In this document: positions 25,601-36,800 of the stretch, piece after piece
Position numbering within the stretch: position 1 is the stretch's first letter
Layout of the letters: every line of letters starts with the position of its first letter
Origin: Fratercula arctica
Lineage: Eukaryota; Chordata; Aves; Charadriiformes; Alcidae
Assembly: GCA_947846985.1 (NCBI GenBank)
Contig: CANTUZ010000012.1
Coordinates: 23,212,135 to 23,276,134, forward strand
Direction of reading: 5' to 3'
DNA: 64,000 nucleotides
Position numbers and translations under genes: made by a program
The notes under the pieces: model-generated
The model's database searches: none
What the model was told of the DNA's origin: nothing
Seen by the model: only the letters and a program-made list of their open reading frames with translations

Positions 25601-25816
25601 AAGGACATGAAAAAAAGGGTCCAGGATTTGGTTAATGAGATCCTTCAATTCCAGCAGCTTTCCTCTATTAGCAACCTAACACACGATATGCACAAGGAAA
25701 CTGAAAAACAGTAAGTTCTTTAGTGCTTAAATCTGAAGAAAAATTTCTCCTGAACTCCTGTGGTGATCAGCTTATTGTATGAATTATGAAATTTGATTAT
25801 CCTTCTCCTAGCTTGC
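19700..25816. other. AT-rich unique non-coding DNA
   Basis: No supported gene. T-rich runs lie at about 20395-20416 and 20450-20464, and an A/G-rich stretch at about 21697-21725. About 22060-22200 is somewhat richer in G+C and CpG. The open frame at 25130-25549 (139 codons, +) is the longest here outside repeats. It has no recognisable domain, and a second overlapping frame (25156-25344) is just as open, so I do not call it. Confidence 0.55.
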
Positions 25817-26325
25817 TGTCGTGGTTTAACTGCAGCCAGCAGCTAGGACCACACAGCCACTCACAGTTATTCCCCTTTCCCCAGAAGGGCAGGGAGAAGA
25901 GGGAGAAACGAAGGCGAAAGATAAAGGAAAAAAACCTCATGGGTTGAGATAAAGAAAGTTCAATTGAACAATAACAGAAAATTAAAATTAAAACTAAAAA
26001 TTACCCAAGTCACTCTCACCAACCAGTGAATTGATGAATTGGCACATTGCCGAGCAGAAATTGTGAGTACCCACCTGCCTGCTAACCCCATTTAAGTACC
26101 GAGCATGATGTCTATGGTACGGAATATTCCATTGGCCATTCAATTGTTCTGTCCAGGCTCCTTATCAGCTTCCATGGGAAGCTGCAAAAAGTCCTTGAAA
26201 AAAATATAGGCATCACCTGGCAACAACTAAAACAATATGCATTATTGACATTCCTTTCATACCAAATCTGAAACACAATGACCACTAGAAAAAAAATTTA
26301 CTCTGTCTCAGCTGAAACCAGGACA
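25817..26325 (-). mobile_element. solo LTR of an ERVL-like endogenous retrovirus
   Basis: The 509-bp unit has TG...CA ends (TGTCGTGGTT at the left, AACCAGGACA at the right) and is bounded by a perfect 5-bp target-site duplication, CTTGC, at 25812-25816 and 26326-26330. A 5-bp duplication is usual for ERVL-type integration. Both ends match a common avian LTR family as I remember it. On the minus strand an ATTGAAC (decayed ATTAAA) is followed by CTTTCTTTATCTCAACCCA, as around the polyadenylation site of that family, so the element is read on the minus strand. A degenerate TATA-like sequence lies in the expected U3 position. No internal retroviral sequence flanks it, so it is a solo LTR left by LTR-LTR recombination. 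Confidence 0.85.
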
Positions 26326-26664
26326 CTTGCATAACTACAAAGTTTTATCAATAGTCTGGAAATCTTACTTCAATGGAGGTTTGTTTGTTCCAATCACCCT
26401 CCAACTAAGCCAGTGAAAAAAGACTTCGGCACGAGCTGATTTTTAATTGCTTCGGATAGACACAATCGGGATGCACCTGTTTAGCGTAAACAACATAAAA
26501 CACTCCCAACATTTAAATGACTCCAGTTAACCAGGAGTGAGTTCCTTGAGAGATCCATGAAATGAAAACTACTGGAACACACCAGGAGAACCTGTAGTGA
26601 TGTGTCGTTCTTAGGCTGCTTACCAACTAAGGGACACAGATCTGTGACGAACAGTCAAACAGGT

Positions 26665-26752
26665 GTCAAGGCAGGTGGTGGAACCGCTACCCTTGGAGAT
26701 ACTCGTAACTTGACTGTCCCTGAGCAACCTGACCTAACCTCAAACTTGGGGG
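26665..26752 (+). mobile_element. CR1 LINE fragment
   Basis: The text GGTGGTGGAACCGCTACCCTTGGAGATACTC followed by TTGACTGTCCCTGAGCAACCTGACCTAACC aligns, from memory, with the CR1 segment lying 50-120 bp before the 3' tail. The terminal tail repeats are missing, so it is truncated at both ends or diverged. It lies about 340 bp downstream of the solo LTR and is unrelated to it. Confidence 0.6.
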
Positions 26753-27820
26753 CTGGGACCTGATAAACTCCAGCCTAACAAAAATGGGTACACACTGCTA
26801 TTCTGCTATTCAGTTTCCTCTCTCTCTTTCTGCATCCCAAAACATTACAGCAGCAGTCCCAGGGAGAGGTAAGTAACAGGAAGAGATTATTATGGATGCA
26901 TAAATCAAAATATTATCAGAATGCATATCCATCTCTTAACTTTTGAAAGCCAGATATGAGTTCAGACCAAAGCAGCATCATGCTTGAAGCAAATGCTAAT
27001 AGTGGCAGAAAGCAGGCTGCACAGTTTGTCTGCGTCATTCAGCAGCTTTCAGGGAAAATGAACTATCCAATAGACAAATTTAAAGAATCCAAGTCACACC
27101 TCATCTTTATATATTGTAATCAGTTCTTTAATCAAAAACTTCTCCTGCTACTGTATTCTCTACAACTTATCACATACACACCTTTAAAGTAGTTACTTTT
27201 GCTTAGAAGCTGAGTCATTAAAAGCACAATGTGATCAATTCATGCTTATATTCTTGTAGTGTTTGGATATTTTCTGTGCTGCTTCTCATTCAAGACCGCA
27301 CATGCCTAGTGTAAACCTCGGCTTTCTTTTTGCTGTATTTCTGACGTTCTGCTCATTGGTCTATTATCTGGCTGCTTATAAGTCACATTCTCAAGCTCTC
27401 CGTACTCCCACTGCACAGCTACAAAAACCACCAGACTATTTTCAGGCCTCCAGCTACACAAACAATACAGCCTGCACAACCCTCGCACCCCATCAGCGCC
27501 GTATTGATTCAGTACTGTTAAGAAGACCCAGTCAATAAAAGGGTCCACAACATAGTACTTCCTAACTGTATATTAAAGCCTAAACATTACGTATCAGTAG
27601 GAATCTTTTCTAGGAAAATGAATAAAATACTCCTTATTCAAGAGGGAAAGGAGGATGCGAGTTGGCATTTCAGAAGCAGCTAAGTTATCTTTCTCCAATT
27701 TTTCTTCCATCTGCCCAAGAAAACAAGCAGCTCCTTGCCCCATATTTAATACTTTCTTAGTTTTCAATATTTTATGTCATTCTTTCCATTTCTATCTCAC
27801 TGTACAGCATCATTCTCGGT

Positions 27821-27842
27821 TACAGATATACGTATATCTGTA
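27821..27842. repeat. perfect 22-bp palindrome
   Basis: TACAGATATACGTATATCTG followed by TA equals its own reverse complement over 22 bp with no spacer. Its centre is TACGTA. A palindrome of this length may bind a homodimeric factor or extrude as a small cruciform, but AT-rich DNA produces such sequences by chance, and nothing nearby supports a function. Confidence 0.8.
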
Positions 27843-28181
27843 GCTATCCAAATGCATTAAATGTTTCCAGCACAAAGGATTTGGCTACACTTCAATACAA
27901 TAACAGGTTAACATTTTCATGTCTTTGAAATGCTGGTCCATCTATATACTTGAAGTATTTGAAAAGAATGAGATAACGTTTGCATTTCTTTGTTCCTGTT
28001 ATTAGGGACTTTTTAAGTTAAGGTAATGTCTAACTACTTTATTAAGCGAAGCTTGTCTCTACTAGCACTGCTATGTTGATAAAACACACAAACTGATAGT
28101 TAACTTGATGTTAGATAACTCTTAGCCAGTCTAAATAGCCCCAATGCTATTGTCTCCTCCCTCCCTCCTCCTCCCTGTTAC

Positions 28182-28203
28182 GTATATATGTGAGCATATA
28201 TAC
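28182..28203. repeat. perfect 9-bp inverted repeat with 4-nt loop
   Basis: GTATATATG, the loop TGAG, then CATATATAC. This is a short hairpin-capable sequence directly after a CT-rich tract. No function can be inferred. Confidence 0.75.
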
Positions 28204-30997
28204 ATAAACAGTGAAGGACCATGAAAAATTAAAAAAGCTGTCAGAGAAAGGGACTGAAAAGTATCTGGGAGATAGTTTTTGTTCTTAGAAAACTGAAAAA
28301 GTTGTTCAGATTCTCAGTCTTTCTGTTAAAACTGTTTACTGGATGCTGGAAGAGTATGAGGGAAACAGCCTGAAGAAAGTGTCCAGGATAACGCACTCGA
28401 TATAACATCTCCTGGTGCCGCCCCTGGAGACAGCACACTGGGACACGGGAGTTTACTGGTCTGACCCAGGAACAAATTTCCTACATTCTTAAAAATCTGA
28501 TTGTATGATGGTAGTTATTTCATGTGAAACAGATGAACCAAATGACTGGTGTAGTGTCATCCACCTTCTGTACCTTTTGTTCAATATGTGGAATACATTC
28601 AGTTAAAGTTCCAGCCCTTACTGGAGCAAAGCACATCTTTTAGGTCATGTATACAGATTACAATTAACATAAAATTCTATTGAAATTGAGTGGACACAGT
28701 AGATCAAAAAAAGCATAACAGAGGTTCCTATGTTCAATGTTCTAAAAGTTATTCCAATGTGAAACACAGAATATAATCTATCGGTGAAAGGGTCACTTTT
28801 TTTTTTGTTTATATTTCTGAAAATAATAGCTAGAAGACTATAAAATGAATAGAGATATGCACTAGAAGTTGGCATTACGTATGGCATGAAACTCTGATAC
28901 GAAACTACTGCAATATTTCCTCTGGGGAAAATCCCCAAACTCTCTATGTAAACTCATTTTAGACAGAAGTATGTACATCTTGCTTCATTTTCTAAAAGAA
29001 ACCTGAATTTGTTCAAAAATTGCATTTTACGATTCACACAGTAAGTTGTTTGGAAGTGACTCTGGGTTCCAAGCGGTTTATTATGAGCTCTGACTTATAT
29101 CAACGACTAAAATGAAATTTATGTTTTCCTAGATGGCTCATAATTTTTTAAATGGAAAGAGCTGAAGCTTTGAAAGCAAGAGGCTGATAGATGCTGATAT
29201 TCTTGAGCCATATACTATACAATATAATCTAATCAGGTCATACTCTCCCTATCTGTCCCAGGCTTTTATTTAGATGGCTGTTTGCTCTCTATTTTCCTTT
29301 GTGTTTCACGAACAGTAAGAAAAGTCTAAGACATATACTGAAAATTCAACACCATGTTATTTTCAGATTTTTAGCTAAGGCTAGAGTGACTAAGCACAGA
29401 AAATAAATGTTTTTGCCAAGCTCTGTCTTTAGTTTCAGATAGCCTAAGTTTTACCAGACTGTGGTCTAGATTATTCCTTTTTTTCAGAAACATTGTTTAA
29501 CTTCTAAGGGCTAGAAATACAGAGGATGAAAACAAAATTTTAAATGAAATTTAGTACGTCCAAAAGATCAAATCCCATCAGTGCATAAACTGTCTGGCTG
29601 AAGTTTTCATAATTACAATTTACAAGCATTCAATTATGTTTATAAAGCAGTCTAAAAGAAAATAGACATCCCTCAACAGTGCAGTGAGTATTAAGTAGGC
29701 AAATCATCAGGCAAGGGCATATCAGAGTTACAGATACCATCACTCAGAGAAAAGTACAGGCCATTCAGTTTATGGTTCCTCATATATACTCATTACTACA
29801 TGGTTGCTGAAACACAGCACTGAAGATAAGTCAATAAGCATCATGTATCTTAACTTCCGTAGATTGATAAAAAATGTTTTCTTTGCAAAACAAAAAAATA
29901 GTTTTCTTTTAAGGTCTAACAGCTGTACCTTGACCATCCAAAGCAAATGACTTCACAGCAACAGAGCGCAGCGGAGAAGGAAGAAGGCTAGTCAGCCATG
30001 CTTACAACACACAGTCCCGTCACTGCCAAATTGGCACTACTTGGTGTCATTTTTAAGATGCTGGATTCTGTCATTCTGAGCATGCTAAACAGTTCCTTCC
30101 AGCAAATCAATGACACAGTTGCCACAAACCCAAATCATCAATTTAAGTAACAATGCGGAATCTAGATATTTCTAAAAGACAAGCCCAGTACCTCCAGTCA
30201 CCCTATCTGACACTAACCCAAATTACGTTGTGCTGGGGGAACAGGTCAGTCTTTTAAGCAACCTTTGGTACTTAATTCTATTCAAAACTAGTGTCTTAAG
30301 GTTCCTAAGCGGCTTTTAAACTTTCATATTTACTTTGAACAGGCTTATTTTTCATTATTGCTCTTTGAATCAACACAGAAGAGGATTTGCCTAGATGGGA
30401 GTACACATATTGTTATCCTACTACATGAAGTACACACTCTGAGAGTTTACAAGATACTTTCTCATTTCTATAAACATACAGACAGTTAGAGTAATACCTG
30501 GAAGTTTTCCAAATGGATACACTGGTTATGCCCCCAAAAAGCATGATTTTGGTCAAAGGATGGAAGGCTTTGCTTTCATTAGCATATTTGCTGCTGTAGC
30601 AATCAAGGACTGATTTGAAACAAATGTTCTGGAACCTCTCAGAAGCCCAAACACCAGCTAGTGAGAACCCTTTAGGAAAAGGGTCCCTACCCATTGCTCC
30701 TGCTGGGACAAGTCTTTAGGAACAATTTAAGAGTAGTATTGAGAATTTATCCTAGTAAAGGGAAAAATGCTCGGTTCTACCAAGTGCGCATATCTCCTGC
30801 AAGAGCGGATGAGTGAGGAAAACAGCGGGGTATCATCAGCTATTTGCCAGCTTTCTCGTTTTCTTCTCGGAGGGCAGCTGTGTGAGACAACCCCCAGAGC
30901 TGGCTGCAATGCCAGGTGTGGCTTGTGGGGCAGCCGTCCTCCTCCCCAGCAATCCTCCTGAATATCTGCCCAAAACACAGCCTAGCTCACACTAGGA

Positions 30998-31016
30998 GCT
31001 GGGCTTAAAGCCCAGC
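30998..31016. repeat. 9-bp GC-containing inverted repeat
   Basis: GCTGGGCTT, then one A, then AAGCCCAGC: perfect arms. Its stem has higher G+C than the other palindromes in the window. It lies at the end of a GC-richer patch, with no gene context. Confidence 0.7.
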
Positions 31017-32911
31017 CGCTCCTGAGCGGAGGAAGTTATTCAGTATTATACATCTATTACTAATAACTCACTAAGTGCCAAAATCAAACACAAACAATAA
31101 CCAAAGCTGCCTGAGAGAGTGATCAGACAGCTAGCTTTGAAAGTATTTGAAATGCAACTGACTGTGTCTTGTATTGATAAAACAATTATCACCTTCTTCC
31201 AGTAATAACTCATGAGAAAAATTGATCGTTTTAGAAAGTTCAGCATATTTTGCTCAAGGAAGTCCGAAAATAAAAACACGAATTGACAGAAAAAGGCAGT
31301 CTGGTCAGATACCTCACCAACTGCCAGAGGGAAAATTAACCTCAGGTATGATGCACATAAATTGAACGTGTTAAAATCTAAAAATAAGGTGTCATTTCAG
31401 CACCCTTTGAGACAGTTATGGTGAATATGTCACTAGTGCAGGGCCTAGAGGTAACTGCCGTGGCCAAGGATAACCCACATGTAACTGTATGATTATCCAG
31501 CCCACACACAAATGACTTGCACAGGACCAGATAAGTTCTGCAAGGGCAACAGAATGCTATTTATCTGCTGTCCACCTCACCTGCACAGGTAAAGGCTGCT
31601 CCACAAGGCCTACACCGTTTGAACCAATCCCAGCAGGTCCAGGACACCCCACTCCCTTTACTTTTTTTTGGTTATTAACAACCTAAATGCATGACAACAA
31701 AACCCAGTACCTCCACCTTTCATTTCTGAGAAGCATGATGATTCCATCACTCGTTCCATTCCATAAGAAAATGGAAGAGGAGCAACTATCTATTCGCTTT
31801 TCTTCAGCTATTTTAACATCGTTGCTGGCATTGCTGCTGTTGCCATTAATTATGTCACTGTCCAAATGTTTTAAGCATCTGTACAATGAGGTTTGAACCT
31901 TACAACCAGGTTACAACCATTAAACAGTCATCTTCTTCCCCAGTGGAAAAGGAACCTGTGAAAATCTGTCCACAGAAAAAACAGCAAAGCATAACTAATA
32001 ACAGTGAGACTTCAAATTCCTGATCACTGTCTACAGAGTAATTTTCCTTTACAAATTGAACTATATTTTTCAAACAAAATATCTCAACTATCTGATGATA
32101 CATGTGGAACTTACCATCAGGCTCAAGGCAGTGCCTAGCAACAAAGTGCTCAGAGTACAATAATCACTACTAGTATTTTGTAATAATTTCAGAAGAAAGG
32201 GCAAGAATCAAATGGATTTGGTGCTTCAGCGTAGCGTCAAAAATGCTTTGGCACAGCAGTCAGGGACTCGGATATATTCAAGTCCCATGATTTCTGTATT
32301 AAGTCTCTAGTGCAGATTATCCTCTCAAGTATTTTAATAACATTAAATTAACTTCATGTGATCAGAAACACCCAAACCACCTCACAATCCACTTGGTAGC
32401 TCCTCTCTACCAAATTATTCTGCAAACATTCCTTCCCTGATCAGCGTCACCTTCCTTTAAATGAACTCATTGTAATGCAGGATGCATTGCCTACATAGCT
32501 GGTAACATATAGGACTGGGAAAAGAATTGCTGTTTAAATGACATTCAAGTCCTGCAATTGAAATAAATGATATGAATAAAACGTCAATTAAATGTTGGTA
32601 ATAAGAGACTTCACGTAATTTTCTTCCCAAAGGATCAGAAATTAACAGCCAGAGTGGTAACACAAGGTAAATTTGGAAAAGAGAACCACCATAAAATCTA
32701 AGTAATTTGAAACACTTCACATAGGAAAAATAAAGGGTGATTAGAATAAGTACAGATCAGAGAAAATGATAAGAGTCAGTAAAACTCAGGTACAAAGTTC
32801 AGTGCTTCCAACATGTGCCATACCAAGTGTGGAATAATTACTAAATTGGCCAAGAATACAAAAGTACAGCATTGTTCACACATCAAGGAAAGTCATAAAA
32901 TCAAGAGGCTC

Positions 32912-33880
32912 CTGAGGTAGAATATGGCCGCAGCTGGCACACGAAAAATGCAATATCTGCGATTCCCTGTACAAGGTTGGTTGCGAAGCTACACGAGGGG
33001 TGGAATGGGACACGATTGTTCCATGGCCTTCCCTTGTGACGAATAGCAGATATGGGAACGAGACGGTACTACAGAACAGATAAGAGGCCTACTCACTACC
33101 TGAGCCAACATTTCGTCAAATGTTGATGAAATGTTGTCCTCTGTGCAAACTTTGCTCATTACAATGTACCAAAACACACCTCCATCCCAGAGGCTACCCG
33201 CCCCCAAAGTGCGACCACTCCTCCTTGAGTACACCCATCATAATAAAATTATTTATGACTAAAGTCACTCAAACTCCACCTTGAAGATAAAAAAAAAAAG
33301 TACAAAAATAGCCCGAGAGAGGGGGAATGCCCAGGGAAGACACCATCGCGAACAAGTTGAAGAGACCTCCATCACTGACCTCTGGGATCAGTCAACGGGA
33401 CGAGCCTTTCTTCCCCCCCCATAGGGACGCCTTTGGGTAAGAATTAGACTATACCGAGTGCTTCCTCAGGGAACTTAGAAATCTCTCTAGAGAATCTCTT
33501 TCCTACATTTATAGCCAGGCTGTATGGTTTATAATTTTGTTGTGCGTTTTGTATACTTAATGATATCTTTATTTGCACATACTTTGCAGACAGTGTATTT
33601 ATCACTGGCAATCCTAAGAACCTATCTATCTGTTGTTTAAATAAACTGCACTGTTTAAGTAGCTAGTCGTTTCGGTTTCTCACTGAACGCGACCAAAGAC
33701 TCGAGAGTGGCCGTGCTGGTTCATGAGCACGACTAGACTGAAGGTGCAGTCTGCTATTAGTGTATCCAAATCGTAATAGTTTAATACATATTAAATGCGA
33801 TTGGACTGATACTGGTGAATTGGGCATCACTCAGAATTTAAACCCAGCCGCACCTAGCCTCCCACCTCGGTGAGGAGTGT
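32912..33880 (+). mobile_element. LTR-like block of an endogenous retrovirus
   Basis: About 0.97 kb with a consistent LTR-like layout on the + strand. A TGAGGTAGAATATGG start is followed by U3-like sequence, a TATA-like ATAAAAA run near 33288, an AATAAA polyadenylation signal near 33642, and CpG-bearing sequence beyond it to about 33880. I recall near-identical text dispersed in bird genomes but cannot name the family with certainty. I found no target-site duplication and no internal genes, and both ends are approximate. A 13-bp inverted repeat with one mismatch (33107-33135) lies inside. It could also be two adjacent repeat fragments. Confidence 0.5.
33107..33135. repeat. 13-bp inverted repeat inside the LTR-like block
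   Basis: AACATTTCGTCAA, three bases, then TTGATGAAATGTT. The arms pair except for one G/A difference at a CpG-like position, where CpG decay (CG to CA) would explain the mismatch. It may be a hairpin or dimeric factor site within the LTR's U3-like region. Confidence 0.7.
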
Positions 33881-36800
33881 TAGAACGCAAGGGGGTTTAT
33901 CTTCTGCCAAAACTGCTTTGCCCCTTTCCACGCAACACCAAGTCAAGCCATTTGAGTCACTTCTCTCATCTACACGAAGCAGGTTTTTCTGTCTCATCGA
34001 AATTACTGTCATAGTGATTCCCAGTGGGCTTCAACAAAACCTTACTTTCTGTATTCTCAAGTTGTTGTGCTTTGGGTGGGTTTTGTGTTCGTTTCTTTTA
34101 TAGTTTGGGGGATTTTTTTTAAATGATCACCATGGCTTTTAAATTCCAACCCCTGATTCTCCTCTATCCCACATCTGCACGGAACAGTTTCTACTGACTA
34201 CTTAATACTATTTATGTTCAGTCTGGTCAAATTCTAGGCAGTTCCTGCTGCAGAGAAATCACTGGAACTGCCAGATTCTCCACCCAGGATGTTAATCAAC
34301 ACATTTCAGCATGGAAACACTTCTTATCAATTGGGCGATGCACGGCAAGAGCTGGCTGAGGGAGTCTCTGGGACTGTCCAATATTTTCACGTGGGAAGCT
34401 CCTGCATACATTAGTCAAATGCTTTTTTGTGAAGCTGGATCCAAGTTGTGAGCCACCTCCAGACAGTCCAGCATCCTATCTACCCAGAGCGCCCTGGAAC
34501 TGATTAAGTGTGCATGCACAGAGCCCTGATACTCACCTACATCACAATTACAGCTATAGGGCAAATTTGAAATGCGTGCTTACATAGGATTAAATAACAC
34601 AGATTTTGTCATATCTGACTCTCTGCAATTCCTTTGTAAAATTCACATATTGCCTTGGAGGTTCTTGAATGCATTCCATTAACAGTACAGTTACACAGTA
34701 CTAGTATGCTGCACACACATGTATCTTAATAGACAGAAGCAGTCATAATTTAGACATGAAGTTAGTGAATGTAGCCTTGAATAAGGCTACTGTTCAACAG
34801 GATCACTTCACCAGGCAGCCCAGTGCCTTGCCAAACAAAAGCAGGTATAAGTTTGAAGGAAACTGAATGACGTGCTTCATAGTGGCCACTAGTGACAGTG
34901 AGAAAGACAAAGGGAGATAAACCAAAGACCAGCTCTTTCACATTGCTGAAGCAAGCGGAATTTTACAAACAGACAAGTTACATGGACAGAAGCTGTTGTT
35001 TACAGATTGCTTTACAAATTCCAAATGGCAATGGGTAAATGAGCTATCAACTCCTGTGACACTGCTGAAGTTAAACCAAATGCCTCTCTGTGGAATACTG
35101 TACACAGTGTCTCTTACATTTTGCTCTTGCTCTTTAACTTAGTGTTGCTGTCCTAGAGAAAAATTTTTGACCATCAGTAAAACAAAAGTGGCGGGGAACC
35201 CAGTAAGTTGTCAATTAACTAAAGTCAATGTTCTCATGATCAAATAGATATACAATGCACTGTCCAGAAATCAGTTTGCATTATTAATGTCTAACTGAAG
35301 TATCATCTATTACTTTAGAGCTAGGTAAATTTTCTGCATTAATTGGAAAAAAATACCCAGTGTGAAATGTCATTATTCACTTTTTATGCTCAATTTGCTT
35401 ACAATTTGGTAAAAGTATAATTTGTTCCTTTTATAAACTTACATACGCTTTAAATCATTCCCCCGTGGAGTCTTGAAATTGAGATAGTGATGGATTTGCA
35501 TTGAGTACTTCCTCGAGCCTCCCAACCCTGTGTTTTTGCACATTGAGTTCTTCTTGACTTAGCTGCCTAATGATTTTATAATATGTACAAAGAGCTCCAC
35601 AATAACAGCTTCTCCACATAAATATTTTGATTGCTATTTAAAAGAGGGAGGGATTTGTTTTTCCTTGTTCGTAATTACTGCATCACTTGACTTATTTTTC
35701 AAGCACCTACTTAACAAGGCCAGACTTAATTGAATTGCTCATTAGAAGACAGCTGAACTGCAAAATACAAGCATTTTTATTCTTTTATATCATACTGTTC
35801 ATTTTCACACTTCACATCTTGTGAACCATACCTGTTTTTACAAGGTTTTATGCTACAACTGCATGAACACTGCAAATTGCTTGTTACTCTAAATAAAGAT
35901 TAAGATTTTTCAAGATTGCCTCATGGCAATGCATGCAAAACAGACTTTTGTGAAAGTAGGGCCACCTGCCCTCTGAAAAAATCAGACAGCTTCAAGGTTT
36001 CCCCAGACTATCCCTAAGTTACACACTATTACTGAAGGCGAGGTGAAAAGAGAGCAATGAGAGTTCTTTTTAAGTACATCCATGAATACCTTGTATTTTA
36101 AAAGCAGAAAAGTAGTTCAAATTAACCATTCAGGGCTTGGTCACATTTATATCAACTCTTGCATTTGCGTAAGTGTAAGTAAGATAAGAACACAAACCAA
36201 TCTCAACAAACAATAACAACGATGATAGTCTATCCAAACCTGAGCTCAGAGTGTTCATGCAAACCATTTAGCCAGCATCCTTCACAGTATTGTATAGCCT
36301 CATATATGATACTGATAGTACAGAGATTATATGATTTAAAAAAATAAACACAGAAATAAAGGGATACAAGTAATTCCTTCCCATGAACCATTTGAGGCCA
36401 GCAGGTATGATGTCATTGGTTTTGTATGAAGCATTCTTCAAATTAATTCTTTCTGTCTAGCACCTATTAAGTAGCTAACACACGCTCTCCCCTCTGGTGT
36501 CTTTCTGTCAATTTAGTAATTCATGTGGGTAAAGAAGCATTTAATTGTCTTCCCAGAAGAATAAAGTCTTCTGTTCAACAAATACAGGTAGGAAAATTTG
36601 AAGTTCGACCAGCCAGGTCCATCCATGTTTAGAGATTTTTTTCCCTTCTGTAGTCTCCAATTAGTTTATAAAATGACACTGGTGACAGTTTCTTATGTTA
36701 AGAACAGCCAATTTTAACATAGCTATAAACAGAATGAAAAGAATCCAAGTTTAAGCAGTAACAGTTGGGAGTGGAAGACTACATAGGCATATACATGTAT

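Larger units (their letters stand above)
26753..32911. other. AT-rich unique non-coding DNA with short palindromes
   Basis: No supported gene. Perfect short inverted repeats occur at 27821-27842, 28182-28203 and 30998-31016 (listed separately), and a CT-rich tract (CCTCC/CCCT units) at 28157-28176. About 30880-31020 is richer in G+C. Open frames such as 27263-27538 (+) and 31900-32160 (-) lack recognisable domains and splice support. Confidence 0.55.

Noticed and set aside
32912..32922. TGAGGTAG, like the let-7 seed
   Set aside because: It continues as AATATGG and does not match the let-7 mature sequence, and no hairpin with a star strand is present.
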